Positions 13,217 through 24,444 of a DNA stretch of 64,000 nucleotides are shown piece by piece (within the stretch, counting starts at the first letter, position 1; every line of letters starts with the position of its first letter). The position numbers and the translations under genes were made by a program. The DNA is taken from positions 75,636,186 through 75,700,185 of the forward strand of contig OU342630.1 of assembly GCA_910589415.1 (NCBI GenBank). Direction: 5' to 3'. A model generated the notes under the pieces. That model was given only the letters and a program-made list of their open reading frames with translations, was not told where the DNA came from and made no database searches. Source of the stretch: Malachius bipustulatus. Taxonomy: Eukaryota > Arthropoda > Insecta > Coleoptera > Melyridae.

Positions 13217-16200
13217 TCCTCCGGGGCGGCGATTGGAATCTCCAAAGGATACAGTAGTTGAATTGGTCGTCTCAAGATCGTTTTATTAGGAAGTTGAATT
13301 TCGCATGCACGAATTTTACCATCTCTGCCAGGAAATACTCGTGTAATTCGAACCATTTTCCAGGTCAGACGTGAAGCACCCTGATCATGCAGTAGGACGA
13401 TGTCGTTGACCTTGAACGTTTTTGTTGATGACGACCAGCTGTTTTCATGTGCGTTACGTAGCTGCTGCAAATACTCGTTAGTCCATCTCTTCTTGAATTT
13501 TAATAATATTTGCTGTCGTTCTTTCCATTTCATTAAAATTGTGTCTCTCTGCAATTTGAAATCAGGGTTGGGTAAAGTACATGGTCGATTATCGTTTAAT
13601 AAAAAACTAGATGGTGAGAGAATGACCAAATTATCTTTATCGTTATCAATATAGGTCAGAGGTCGGGCGTTAACAGTGGCCTCTATTTCTGTAAAAACCG
13701 TTTGAAGTTCATCAGCAGTGACAGATGCTTTTCCAAGAGCAAACTTTAGGCAATCTTTGACAGTTTTTATCATTCGCTCCCAAAAACCTCCCCACCATGC
13801 AGCGCGCTCAACAATGAATTTCCAAGTAATTCGACGATTAACGGTAAAGTCGGTTATTTCTTGGGTCGTTAGTAATTCATAAAGCTTGCTTAGTTCTAAC
13901 GATGTTCTCTTGAAGGTTTTGGCGTTATCAGAATAGAAGGAACTGGGTACTCCTCTTCTTGCCACGAATCTTCTTAGAGCTCTGACACAGCTTTCTGTCG
14001 ATAAATCCAGCACCAACTCCAAATGTACGGCACGAGTTGATGCACAGGTTAAAAGCATTAAATAACATTTACGTTTTTCGTTATGTTCGTTAAAGACATA
14101 TAAGGGTCCGGCAAAATCTACACCAGTATCATTAAAAGGATTGGACATTAGACTTCTAATTTTCGGTAGTGGTGCAAATGATTCTTGACCGGGCTTACAT
14201 CGCAACTTCTTACAAATGACACATTTGCTTATTAAAGACTTGATTTTCTGTCGTCCACTGATTATCCAAAATCGTTTTCTAATTTCGGAAAGCGTTAAAT
14301 TCACTCCACTATGGAAGCAACGATTATGAGTTTCCCAAATTAATTTTTCTACAAAAGATGACTTCTTAGGTAGAACGATAGGGTTGACAGTATTGTATGA
14401 TAATTCGGACTCTTGTAGGCGACTTTTAATCCTTAGAATTCCTGATTCATCCAAAAATGGCGTTAATTTGTAAATTGATGAACCTGTGTCAACTGAGTTA
14501 GATTTCTGTAGGTCTTCGATTTCTTCAGAAAATGCAATTTGCTGAGCTATTCTTATCCAGTACGTTTCAGCTTCGCGTAGTTCTTCGGTCGTTAGCGTTA
14601 TGGAAGAACCTTTATTTTTCTTGAACACTCGTTTCACGTATGCTGTAACTCGCAAGCATTTTTCTAGACGTTCGTATTTTTCAAACGAAAAAATCGGTTC
14701 GATGGCGTGATCCGGTTTTGCATGTACGTTAATTGCACAAATCACGGTCTCGTTTAAACATTCGTCGTTATTATCATCCGCGAACCACTCGTTTTCCGAT
14801 CGCGATAAAAATTCAGGCCCGCACAACCAATGTTCAGCTTTACAAAGTTCAGCAGCACTGACACCTCTCGTTAACAAATCCGCGGGATTCGATTTACCCG
14901 GACAGTGTCTCCAAATTGAGTCGTTCGTTAATTTTTGGATTTCACTTACCCGATTATACACGTACGATTTCCATTTCGCGGCATCACCAGTAATCCAATA
15001 CAAAGTGATTTTTGAGTCAGTCCACAAATTAATGTTCGTAAATTTCAATTTCACATTCTTTAGAATATAGTCTTTTAAGCGAGAAGCACAAAATGCAGCG
15101 GTAAGTTCTAATTTCGGTAAGGTAACATCCGTCAGAACTGTCGGTAAATTATTTATGTCGTTAATAGGTTCTTTGTACCACAGAAAACGATGACAGTCTC
15201 GATCGCGAACACTCAATTTTATTTGCAAAAATGCCTTCTCGATATCGGCGATTATTCCAATTTTTCCGACGCGAAAGTTCAATAAAATTCTCATTAGATC
15301 TTGTACCAAATTTTCACCGGCATGAAGAAGTTCGTTAAGTGACGGTAAATTTGGAGCATGAGCAGAGGCGTCAAACACTACGCGAATTTTTGACGTCGTC
15401 TTGTCTTCGCGATAAACTGGACGATGAGGCATATAGTAGGTCTTCTGCGATGATTTTGAATTTCTAGGAGACTCCACTACTTCGGCGATTTCGTTATTTA
15501 TGAGTTCACGAACAGCTTCGTCGTATTCGATTAAGCGAGAATTTTTGTGAAGTTTATTCGTTAAATTCTTCATTCTCGATAATGCACCATAATAATTATC
15601 ATCTAATGTGCACTCGTTTTTCCAAGGCAACGAAACTTCATATCGATCACCTTTAAATAATATTTGTTCATTAATAAATTGTTCGGTAAAATTATTTCGT
15701 TTCAAATCGTCGTTAATTCCAATAGTTTCCAAGTCCCAGAATTGTTTAATTTTCAGGTCGTTGTCTTCATCAGAGAATTGAGCATGTAAAGTCGTTACGA
15801 TAGTCGTGTTTACATTAGTTGAAATGCAGTCAGGGTTCGGTCCTTGTAGAGTCCAACCCAGCTTCGTATTTTGAGCTATCAAATCGTCGGTAATGCGAAC
15901 AAATTCACCAGTTACGATTCTCCAGTAGCTGTCCGCTCCTATAAGTAAGGAAATACCACCCAGCGTTTGCACCTGGCCCGTTATGGAAATATCAGCCAGA
16001 TTTAAAGTGTTGAGAAGAGGGTGACTAATATTGGGACTCTGAAATGCATCATAACAAATCTCTGGAACTTCGATCGCAGTTATGAGAACCGATTCGTTAT
16101 TGTACTGTGACTTCAACTTTAACTCAACCTTGTTGTAATATTTCGGTAACTTTTTCTGTGCACATCCGAATGGCATTACTGCTAGTTTCCGTTTACCCAG

Positions 16201-17811
16201 AATCTTCAACCCAAGGCTTCGTGAGACGTCTTCTTTAATATACGATAATTGTGACCCTCCGTCGATGATCAATCGCACGAAAGCATCCGTTGAATTATTA
16301 GACGTTGTGGATATGTAGGCCTTGGCTGTTTGCAAAAACACTTGTTCGATATTCTCCGGGTTCTTAGTAAATAAACTAGTCGTTGTTGTAAAATTTGAAT
16401 TCACATTATTTGTTCGTTTATAACTTGGATCACACATGGACGTTGAATGACGATAGTTGCAAGTTTCACATTTTATTTGACTTCTGCAATTTTTGGAATT
16501 ATGGTTTCGTTTAGTACAGCGATAGCAACAATTATTCTTCTTCAATATGTCCTTTTTCTGTTCAAGAGAAATTCCAGAATTGCTACATTTTTGTGACATG
16601 TGACTTTGAGACTTGCAAAATATGCATTGATCTATTGTTGTCAAAAGACCAGCAGCGGTAAAAGAGTTATTACGATTACGAGACTTATTTTGTACGTTAC
16701 GTGAATACCTCTGTGCGTTATGCGAGGTTGTCGGCTTGTCTCGATTATCTCTTTCGTTATCACGTTGAGCACTTTCTAATGAGTCTATCTCTATTTTGAT
16801 AAACTGCAATAACTTATTGATTGCTATGTCAAGTTCCACATTAGAGTTAGAAATATCGCTACATACAGAAGAACTGCTTGACTTTGTGCTACTAAACAGT
16901 TCGTTACGTTTCATTTTATTATATTCCACTCTCATGTTGTACGGTAGTGCTTTAAATATAATTGACTTGACAATAAGACCGTATTGCTCTGTAGAAACAC
17001 CTAGCGTAGATAGTGATTTCGTTACGGTAGCTGCGGTGTTGTATAATTTACGTAAAGAATATACGTCATATTTAACTGTTGATATTCCTAGGAGTTTTTG
17101 AATATAAGAATTGATAATTCGTTCGGTATCTCCATATTCATTTTTCAACATAGTAATGGCATCTTTATAGGAAGCTTGACTGTTCGTTAATCCAGCAATA
17201 GTGATAGAAGCTTTATCAATTAATAATGACTTCAAGTAGGTAAATTTAGCGATATCATCTAATTCGTCATTATCGTGTATTGCTGTCTTGAATTGTTCCC
17301 AAAAACATGTCCATTCTTCGATATTGCCGTTAAATTTTATGAGATCAAGTTTAGGTAATCTCACCGTTATATTGCTGCGATGATTATGATGATGAATGTT
17401 GCTGTTGTTGGCGTTGATACCTTCGTTTAGACTGCGAAGATTCGATTCAGCTCCCTCTGCGTTAATTTGGACGACGGCGTCGTTTACTTCGTTAATTTTC
17501 AAATCTCTGAACGTATTTACAGTAACTGTCGACATCTTTCGCAAACGATATTTCATGCGGGATGCTGTTTCAACTGCAACATCTTCGTATTCCATAATTT
17601 TCTGACACTCAGCTTCAATTTGATCCGCGGTGAACGTTGGGATCAATTTTTCATTAAGGGCTTTCAAACTTTCATTTAATGATTTAATCCGTGCGATAGT
17701 GATGGTTAAATCTTCTTCGTTTAAGCTTGACTCGGGATCGTTAACACTGTTCACTAATTTCGTTAATTGCGTTCGGTAGTTTTTTCTTAACGCGATATTA
17801 GCCGTATCCAT
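13198..17811 (-). CDS. BEL/Pao Gag-Pol polyprotein, RT core deleted
   Basis: The product is a retrotransposon polyprotein of 1537 residues. I chose the ATG at 17811 (MDTANI); an open GTG lies five codons upstream. Visible parts in order: gag-like region (DUF1759 type) to about 390; three zinc-knuckle-like motifs at about 396-455 (two CX2CX4HX4C, then CX2CX3HX4C); DUF1758 aspartic protease with D517 in IDGGSQLSYI, where DSGS or DTGS is commoner; RT fingers at about 790-890 with D814 and the motif A aspartate D856 (ADIEKAF). At about residue 892 it jumps straight into the late RNase H block (LPKLELTAAF, then WTDSKITLYW). The YVDD motif, thumb and early RNase H are missing in frame. Then come the integrase zinc-binding HHCC (about 1160-1200) and the catalytic triad D1232, D1295 and E1345, followed by a DUF5641-like C-terminus. 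The frame has no stop, so the copy is young. Confidence 0.95.
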   Translation of the reverse strand: MDTANIALRKNYRTQLTKLVNSVNDPESSLNEEDLTITIARIKSLNESLKALNEKLIPTFTADQIEAECQKIMEYEDVAVETASRMKYRLRKMSTVTVNTFRDLKINEVNDAVVQINAEGAESNLRSLNEGINANNSNIHHHNHRSNITVRLPKLDLIKFNGNIEEWTCFWEQFKTAIHDNDELDDIAKFTYLKSLLIDKASITIAGLTNSQASYKDAITMLKNEYGDTERIINSYIQKLLGISTVKYDVYSLRKLYNTAATVTKSLSTLGVSTEQYGLIVKSIIFKALPYNMRVEYNKMKRNELFSSTKSSSSSVCSDISNSNVELDIAINKLLQFIKIEIDSLESAQRDNERDNRDKPTTSHNAQRYSRNVQNKSRNRNNSFTAAGLLTTIDQCIFCKSQSHMSQKCSNSGISLEQKKDILKKNNCCYRCTKRNHNSKNCRSQIKCETCNYRHSTSMCDPSYKRTNNVNSNFTTTTSLFTKNPENIEQVFLQTAKAYISTTSNNSTDAFVRLIIDGGSQLSYIKEDVSRSLGLKILGKRKLAVMPFGCAQKKLPKYYNKVELKLKSQYNNESVLITAIEVPEICYDAFQSPNISHPLLNTLNLADISITGQVQTLGGISLLIGADSYWRIVTGEFVRITDDLIAQNTKLGWTLQGPNPDCISTNVNTTIVTTLHAQFSDEDNDLKIKQFWDLETIGINDDLKRNNFTEQFINEQILFKGDRYEVSLPWKNECTLDDNYYGALSRMKNLTNKLHKNSRLIEYDEAVRELINNEIAEVVESPRNSKSSQKTYYMPHRPVYREDKTTSKIRVVFDASAHAPNLPSLNELLHAGENLVQDLMRILLNFRVGKIGIIADIEKAFLQIKLSVRDRDCHRFLWYKEPINDINNLPTVLTDVTLPKLELTAAFCASRLKDYILKNVKLKFTNINLWTDSKITLYWITGDAAKWKSYVYNRVSEIQKLTNDSIWRHCPGKSNPADLLTRGVSAAELCKAEHWLCGPEFLSRSENEWFADDNNDECLNETVICAINVHAKPDHAIEPIFSFEKYERLEKCLRVTAYVKRVFKKNKGSSITLTTEELREAETYWIRIAQQIAFSEEIEDLQKSNSVDTGSSIYKLTPFLDESGILRIKSRLQESELSYNTVNPIVLPKKSSFVEKLIWETHNRCFHSGVNLTLSEIRKRFWIISGRQKIKSLISKCVICKKLRCKPGQESFAPLPKIRSLMSNPFNDTGVDFAGPLYVFNEHNEKRKCYLMLLTCASTRAVHLELVLDLSTESCVRALRRFVARRGVPSSFYSDNAKTFKRTSLELSKLYELLTTQEITDFTVNRRITWKFIVERAAWWGGFWERMIKTVKDCLKFALGKASVTADELQTVFTEIEATVNARPLTYIDNDKDNLVILSPSSFLLNDNRPCTLPNPDFKLQRDTILMKWKERQQILLKFKKRWTNEYLQQLRNAHENSWSSSTKTFKVNDIVLLHDQGASRLTWKMVRITRVFPGRDGKIRACEIQLPNKTILRRPIQLLYPLEIPIAAPEDVDNIQ

Positions 17812-17885
17812 TTTGCCCGATTTCACTCACGTCACTCGCGCTTCACTCACGTTTACGATATTCGCTTCTTTTTGACCGATCTAAA

Positions 17886-17905
17886 GGTCCCTGGTTTCGG
17901 CACCA
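17886..17905 (-). other. Primer binding site of BEL element
   Basis: Immediately downstream of the 5' LTR the minus strand reads TGGTGCCGAAACCAGGGACC. It begins TGG, as expected for pairing with the CCA end of a tRNA. I did not identify the tRNA. It directly abuts the LTR, which supports the LTR boundary. Confidence 0.75.
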
Positions 17906-18275
17906 TATAAATAATTGTCGTTAATAAATGTCGTTAGATTTATAACCGTTAATCGTTAGTTTGAATAGTAATTTATTGTAATAATACACGTTAATAATAA
18001 TAAGAACAGAACATAATTCGTTAGGTATGATTTGTCCTTCGCCCGTCGATTATGACATTTCACAGTCCCCGGTGAATTTCGTTAGCGTTAGGGAACTGAT
18101 CCTGCTCGACGCTCGGCTACTGTACTACTCATGAACGGTAGGTAGGTACTGGTCCGGGTGAAAATCTTTCTGCAAGCAACGTCGTTGGACCTCCCGCATC
18201 GGGTGTAGTAAACTTGCAGCATCGGTAGGTATTTGAGGGAAATATTCCAGCTCACTTTACTGTATATTATCTACA
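17906..18275 (-). repeat. BEL element 5' LTR
   Basis: The 5' LTR carries the promoter-side copy of the 370-bp repeat and is identical by eye to 12847-13216. It contains several CGTTA-rich stretches (for example GTCGTTAATAAATGTCGTTA), a motif that is also frequent in the internal region. No clear TATA box could be assigned. Confidence 0.95.
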
Positions 18276-18280
18276 CTTGT
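18276..18280. repeat. Target site duplication of BEL element (right)
   Basis: CTTGT is the second copy of the 5-bp duplication at 12842-12846. Confidence 0.85.
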
Positions 18281-19881
18281 GTTTAAGTAGATGCTGTAAT
18301 TAATATTTCCAGCATGCCACGTTTTCCACTGCATATCACTAGTTCATTGTGAGAAATCGCGCCAACTTGAACGCGGAAGACGGACTAATTTCAAGGAATA
18401 TTTATTTTAATCAGCGATATAGTTAGCGTTTCGCGTTCACGAGCTACCATTATTGGTATCAAGTAATGTTTCCACTCCACCGAGTGTCGCTGGTTCCTGG
18501 TTATGATCCCGTCTCTTCCTCCTGGTTTGACTCTTTAAGCTACACCTGACGGGCTAGATGAAAGTTGTGACCCACCTGTCGGATTTTAATTAAAAGTCAT
18601 GCTATTTGGAGAGTCAACAGAAGAACCAAGCGTCCACGAGGTCTACTGAAAATGAGCGGACTCCGTTCTGGAGAAATGATTTTGTTTATGGAATTCAGAG
18701 ATTTTCGAACATTTCCCTATGATTTTCGGATCGAGGACGTTTTCATCAGGGGTTTAGGACCAGAAGGGGTGTCTTGGATTTCACTTAATTTTAATAACAA
18801 CTATAACAAATATAACAATTATTTACTACTTAAGAATAACTGGATGAATAATGATCGAAGAGATCTTTATATTTAATAAAGAATTATTCATCTTGTTCTA
18901 TTCTAATCTCTCTAATAATCTAATACCTTAATAATAATCTGCTGAATATTGATATCATTATCAAGCTATTATATGTATCTATATCATAAGTTCAATGCCG
19001 CGGTGTACTATATTTATACTTAGTCAACAATGCCGCTGAGTACCGCCGGTCAGGGTTACAGGTCCTTTTGATAAACATTACTCGTTTAGCTATTGCAGTG
19101 TCATTTTACCAACACCACTTGTTTTATAAACAGACCAGTGTATTAATTAATTCTTAAATACTAACTTAAAGTAAGATTTCATTACTGATATCATACTGGA
19201 ATCATTACTAATGATTTAAAATAAGAAAATTTAATTCACAATAAGTGAATGAGAAAAAAAGTACTCACTCATGTCTTCCTTCATTCAACAGTTTGGCAAC
19301 CAGGCATCACCTAGCTGGTCAGGGGCTTCGACACTATAACGGGAGACGTTGGAGGCACGCGTGTGAAGGGCCATTACAGGGCATGGCTCATTGCGGTCCG
19401 ACGCGGCCTAATGGAGTATAGGCGACACATCGGCTCTCCCTGATCACCACCAGGGGATAAATCTCGTCCTAATAGCCGGCCATCGTCTCCTGGACACGCG
19501 CCGCCTCATCGGGAAGATCGTTTAAATGAAGATGGTATCGAAGAGGGAAGAAATGTGCTGGAGATGACTTGAAATCTGCCTTCGCCAATAATACGGGCCC
19601 GAAGCTATCTCCCATATTAAATTTTGATCAGAAGTTTCTAGATTCTTTCCAATGTGAATCCTTCTAACCGTAGCACACGTTATAAGATATTACGAGCAGA
19701 ACCAAATTTTAGTTTTTGATTTTAAATGTAAAAATTATTAAAAGGTTTAATCTCAAAGTTCCATGAATGATAATAAAGAATGTTAACAATGTAGTACAAA
19801 GAAGTATGAAGGTAGGTAAATGGATAAAGTGGGAAAATAAAATAAAGCTCTTAAAACTGTTGTAACTTCGGGTTACAACGA
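18281..19881. other. Unannotated DNA, partly GC-richer
   Basis: Segments at about 18400-18660, 19000-19080 and 19290-19560 are clearly richer in G+C than the surroundings and may be parts of an old unidentified element. A 74-codon frame at 18652-18876 (plus, true ATG) has an Asn/Tyr-rich tail and no recognisable family. I found no terminal repeats. Confidence 0.4.
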
Positions 19882-20370
19882 TTAAATTTTGATGGACGTT
19901 TTACGGGTAGGAAACCTAGCCAATTTAAGCCCTTGATCCTGGTAACGAGATTTAGATTTAGAGCGCACGGAAGTCCCGAATTTCAACGCCACTATTTCAA
20001 ATATTAATTCCCTTTTGATTGCCTCGATGCAAAAAATAAAGAGAAAGAGCAGGTCGACGTTGGCTTTGTCATTTCTATTAAAAAATTGCATGTACTCTAA
20101 AACTAAAATAGCGTACCTGTCAAGCAATCTCGTAGTTTTGTAGTTAGTCATGAACATGTTTTTGTACCAATACCGGTTACCGCGCATTATTTTTGTGTAC
20201 CAACTAGTTAATTTCTCACAACAATAACGATCCATGGAAAATGGTATTAAGCTTGCGCAATGGTTACCTATTAGCTTTATTTCTGGACGAGATGTCTTGA
20301 AAGTCTTTCTTTCAATATTAAAATAGCAAACTAAGAAAACTTTTCCATTTACGTGATAAAAAATATCCAT
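19882..20370 (-). CDS. Unidentified 162-codon ORF
   Basis: This is an ATG-initiated frame of 162 codons without stops, longer than most random frames in such AT-rich DNA. The product is rich in Tyr, Phe, Cys and Lys, with a hydrophobic run near LLFLFIFCIEAI (about 106-118) and a basic C-terminus (SVRSKSKSRYQ). There is no signal peptide and no known motif that I can name. No splice signals or neighbours support it. It may be a piece of an unknown element or chance. Confidence 0.2.
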   Translation of the reverse strand: MDIFYHVNGKVFLVCYFNIERKTFKTSRPEIKLIGNHCASLIPFSMDRYCCEKLTSWYTKIMRGNRYWYKNMFMTNYKTTRLLDRYAILVLEYMQFFNRNDKANVDLLFLFIFCIEAIKRELIFEIVALKFGTSVRSKSKSRYQDQGLKLARFPTRKTSIKI

Positions 20371-21512
20371 CTATACATAGATCAGGAAACAGTAAGATAT
20401 TTATTTTCTGTTTTTGATTCAGACAATCTTACACACATACTTATCCATGTACATTGAGGATTTAGATTATCCGTCTTGAGCTTCAATCTTTACACACTTC
20501 TAAATGAACTGAAACTGTTTTCAATTTTACAAAATAGGTTATTACGCTATCATTGTATGTTATAAAAAGGTATTGTCAATAAAAAATGTAAATCTTGTTC
20601 ATTATTTTAAATTTTTTATAATTTCCATTATTTATTTTGTTTTCCATAATCTCTGATTTTTTCTAAAGAAAAAAGGAAAAATAGCTACAAGGGTTCTTCA
20701 AAATGTTTTGAAAAACGAAACTAATTCCAAAATGACCAACGAAAGCTCATATAGGTACAGTTGTGTTCAACAAATGAAACTGGGACAACATTTTGTTGCG
20801 TTGCGTTGGCGGCTTTCAGCATGTTAGTGTATCTTGATTTCTTTAAATCTCTTGGCGATATTCAGCGAAAGAAAATTTATTATAATCGACGTAACAAGAG
20901 GTAAAAGTAATTATTAATCATGAAGAATGAGATCTCAAAAAAATGAGATATGAATTTTTTATTTTTTGAAGTTTTAATTCTTTGAAACATAAAATAGACC
21001 GTCATCTTTTGCAGATAGCATGGACACCAGATGGAAAGTATAGAACCATTGTTCATTTTAAAAGCCACATTCAAACTAGAAAATTGAAACTATCCCAGTT
21101 TCATTTCAACAGAACTGTACCAGTCCCGGATTCTCTTTTTTAGATACACACTAGTACCCTTTTCACAAAAAATCCAGATCGATATTTGTTTCAAAAAGTT
21201 TTCATAATTTGACTAAGCTAAGAATGAAACTCCTCAAGATCAGAATCAGTTCTACACTGCAGACATAACCAGCAACCATAATCAATTCAAGTTAGGAACT
21301 TTTAAAGAAACGCATAATCGACTCTTTTAAAGTTGCAGGTTCTACTGTTCCTATTGCCAACAAACTTATTTGAACGATTCCGCGACATGCTAGGAATATC
21401 AACGACTATAATAGAAGGGTGACGTCCATCATTATGGGAAGTAAAATCCTCGATTTTACAGAAGATACCCCAGCATTCGTAAAAAAAATCTACATTAGGT
21501 ATCTATTATATC
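20371..21512. other. Unannotated DNA
   Basis: I see no gene. The frame at 20880-21074 is not recognisable. A/T runs are common. Confidence 0.45.
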
Positions 21513-21514
21513 TA

Positions 21515-22384
21515 CAGGGTGTTGAAAAAATCGTGGAGTAGTAGACAACATACAATGATAGTGCATGTAATTTAAAAAATAAAACAAGAAAACTTTATCT
21601 TCATTTGTTTCCGAGATATCGCATTACTTTACTTTGAAATCGATGAATTTCATCTCCTAGCACAATAATAATTTACAAGTCACAAGTGTTTGTTTTTGAA
21701 TAGCGTATATCTTTCCAAATATTGTGGATAATTTAAACATCGGGGTTAAACTAACTACAGAAAGACCAAATGTACTGATTCCAGGGTTTGATTCTACAGT
21801 GTTCTTGAACTTCCGACGTCGTAACAGACTTTAAGGTAGTTTGCACTGTTTTCTCGAGCTGGAATAAATTATTGTTATCTTTCTCAAAGACGCTGTAGTA
21901 GTCCTTTGAAATATCTTTCCATTTGAATGACGTCTTCGACGATAGTAGTATTCTACACGGTTTTTATTCTCATTTGCTATCCATGACTTTATAAGTGCAA
22001 CCAAAGACAATGAGAATAAGAAAAGAAACCATTGAACATTCATTCCTAAAATCAACTTATTATACTTTCGCAACTTGTCGGTGCTAATGTTGCCAGTTGT
22101 AATTTTTTTCTAACCTCTATTTTTTTACGTGTGTTTTGAAAATAAATTTAATTGTGTTTAACCACCATTTTATCACATAGCCTCTGTAACATTTCTCTTA
22201 AAAATGACGTTTTAGTGTTAAGTTTAATTATAATAATTATTGTGATTTTTGCACGGGAGATTATAATTTGAAGTTTTCTTAGGGAAATTTTATATCTGGG
22301 AATCTAGAGTAGGTAAAGTAGTTATTGTCTTGCAATGCTTAGTAATTTGATAATTATTTTTTCCACGAGTTTTTCAACGCCCTG
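21515..22384. mobile_element. CAGGGTG-ended element with short TIRs (870 bp)
   Basis: It starts CAGGGTGTTGAAAAAATCGTGG after TA and ends with the complement of CAGGGCGTTGAAAAACTCGTGG followed by CA. The terminal repeats are about 24 bp with few mismatches; unlike the foldbacks, the inner sequence is not inverted. The small frame inside (21831-22073, minus, true ATG, 80 codons, hydrophobic near its N-terminus) does not resemble a transposase. It is probably an older non-autonomous relative of the other CAGGGTG elements, with one decayed TA flank. Confidence 0.55.
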
Positions 22385-22386
22385 CA

Positions 22387-23237
22387 TACATTTATCTTCT
22401 ACATTTATAACAATTTTGCACGAAATTTTGATCACTTGAACTGTGCTTGTTGACTTTTATATAAGTACGTCTCTCTGCTGAAAGCAGAAAGTATATGAAT
22501 GAAGAAAGGTGTTTGTCTCACTTTTTTAAAGTGAGTTAAACTGTGAACTTCAAAGTTGTTGAAAAATTTGAAGCGAAGAGTTAATCATATTTTTGGACGA
22601 ATCGGTATGCTAATTGTGCTTTTTTCTTTTTGTTAAAGATTTTTCTTTTTATTAAGTTGAAAAGTATGAATATGCTATATGTATTTCTAAAACCTAATAC
22701 TCGATATTTTCATTGCAAAAGTAGCAATTTTTGAGTAATTCAATTTATTGATGAAAGTAATTTTTATTAATTATAGGTGGCTACTTTGGATGAGTTTTTG
22801 TTTCATATATTTTTTTCTGGCTGAGTGCTGCTTATTTGAGTTAGAAGATAATGGTACAATTATGCAACAGAAATTAAATAATTTAAATTTTAATTGCCCA
22901 ATTGGAAAGTCTCTGATTTCCCGTCCCGAAAAGTTAAAATATCTACAAATGATTCAGTTTCCCTGAGAGTACAATACCTATTTTGATATTAACAAACAAA
23001 AAAGCTATAACAACAGTTGCTTATTATTACAGTAGTTAGAACCTATGCATGAAATTTAATTATCCTTGCGGGCTTATAAATTTTGAAATGTCGACAAACA
23101 AATAAATATTTCACGTTCGCAACTATTATACCGTTACTTTTGATCTAAATTTGTACACAAAATTGAATCGAGTAAGTAGTAGACATTAATAATTTTCTAC
23201 AAGTAGGTATAGCGCACCTATGCAATGCAAGTGGCTA
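22387..23237. other. Unannotated DNA
   Basis: I see no gene. An open frame at 22751-22966 begins MKVIFINYRWLLWMSFCF, which is hydrophobic and signal-peptide-like, but it has no other support. Confidence 0.4.
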
Positions 23238-23239
23238 TA

Positions 23240-24442
23240 CAGGGTGTCCGGAAATTATGAGCAAAAAATTAAGGGGGTGATTCTTCTTGATGAAATATTG
23301 CCAAAAGTATCTATAATTTTTTTTCGAAAATTCAAAAAGAAGAAAGTTATAAGCCTCCAAAGTTGATTTTTTTAAATCAATATTTTTTTATAACTTTTTT
23401 TCTCGTGTACGGATTTTCTTAAAATTTGACACACTTGTCACTGATGTTGCTTTACATCCTTGGTCCAAATTAGACTTGAATCCCTCGAAATCAAAAGGCC
23501 TTAACTGCCCTTGACCTTTAAAAAAGGCCTATAACTTTTTTCGTAATATTTTTTTCTGAGTTTTGAAGACGCACAATTGAAGAACGTGCAGAAATATTTG
23601 GAAAAGGTCCTCTTTGTCTATCACGATAAAATGACCCGTTTCCGAGTAAAACTGTTTTAAAAATTTTCCTGCACTAAAATTGATCACCATAAACTATGAT
23701 CATTCTGCAACAACACCAAAGCATGCTTTGGAAACAGCTGCAGGATTGCCTAGTTATGTACAAAACAGAGACATTCGTATATAAATAGACTTGGAAATGA
23801 TTTTTTTTTGAAAATGAAAAAAATTTTTAATCATTTTTTTTTAATAAAATAATAAAATAATTTTAATAAAAAAAAAAAAAAATAAATTGCTGTCAAAATG
23901 AAATCCAAAGCAAACGTCTTGTTTCCTAGGCAACCCTGCCACCGTTCCCAAAACATGCTTTGGTATTGTTGCAGAATGATCATAGTTTATGGTGATCAAT
24001 TTTAGTGCTAGCGAATTTTTAAAACAGTTTTACTCGGAAACAGGTCATTTTATCGTGATAGACAAAGAGGACCTTTTCCGAAGATTTCTTCATGTTCTTC
24101 AATTGTGCGTCTTCAAAACTCAAAAAAAAAAAGATTACGAAAAAAGTTATAGGCCTTTTTTGAAGGTCAAGGGCAGTTAAGGTCTTTTGATTTCGAGGGA
24201 TTCAAGTCTAATTTGGACCAGGGGTGTATAGCAACATCAGTGGCAAGTGTGTTAAATTTTAAGAAAAACCGTACACTAGAAAAAAAGTTATAAAAAAATA
24301 TTGATTTAAAAAAATCAACTTTGAAGGCTCATAACTTTCTTATTTGCGAGTTTCCGAAAAAAAAATTATAGATACTTTTGGCAATATTTCAACAAGAAGA
24401 ATCACCCCCTTAATTTTTTGCTCATAATTTCCGGACACCCTG
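23240..24442. mobile_element. Long foldback element with TA-CAGGGTG ends (1.2 kb)
   Basis: It starts CAGGGTGTCCGGAAATTATG after TA and ends CATAATTTCCGGACACCCTG before TA. Arms of roughly 470-540 bp are near-perfect inverted copies, including landmarks such as GCAACATCAGTG and CGTGATAGACAAAGAGGACC. The loop (about 23760-23890) is A/T-rich with long T and A runs. Frames inside the arms, such as 23989-24180, are mirror artefacts. It has no transposase. Confidence 0.8.
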
Positions 24443-24444
24443 TA

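Larger units (their letters stand above)
12847..18275 (-). mobile_element. BEL/Pao LTR retrotransposon (5.43 kb, minus strand)
   Basis: This is a complete-ended element with two 370-bp LTRs, a primer site beside the 5' LTR and one long gag-pol frame, flanked by the 5-bp duplication CTTGT. The LTRs look identical base for base and have a constant offset of 5059, which implies very recent insertion. The internal part is short for BEL/Pao because the polyprotein lacks the RT catalytic core. It is therefore probably non-autonomous and relied on a sister copy for reverse transcription. Confidence 0.95.

Noticed and set aside
13400..17679. Plus-strand frames inside the BEL element
   Set aside because: They are antisense to the intact polyprotein and show no conserved motif.
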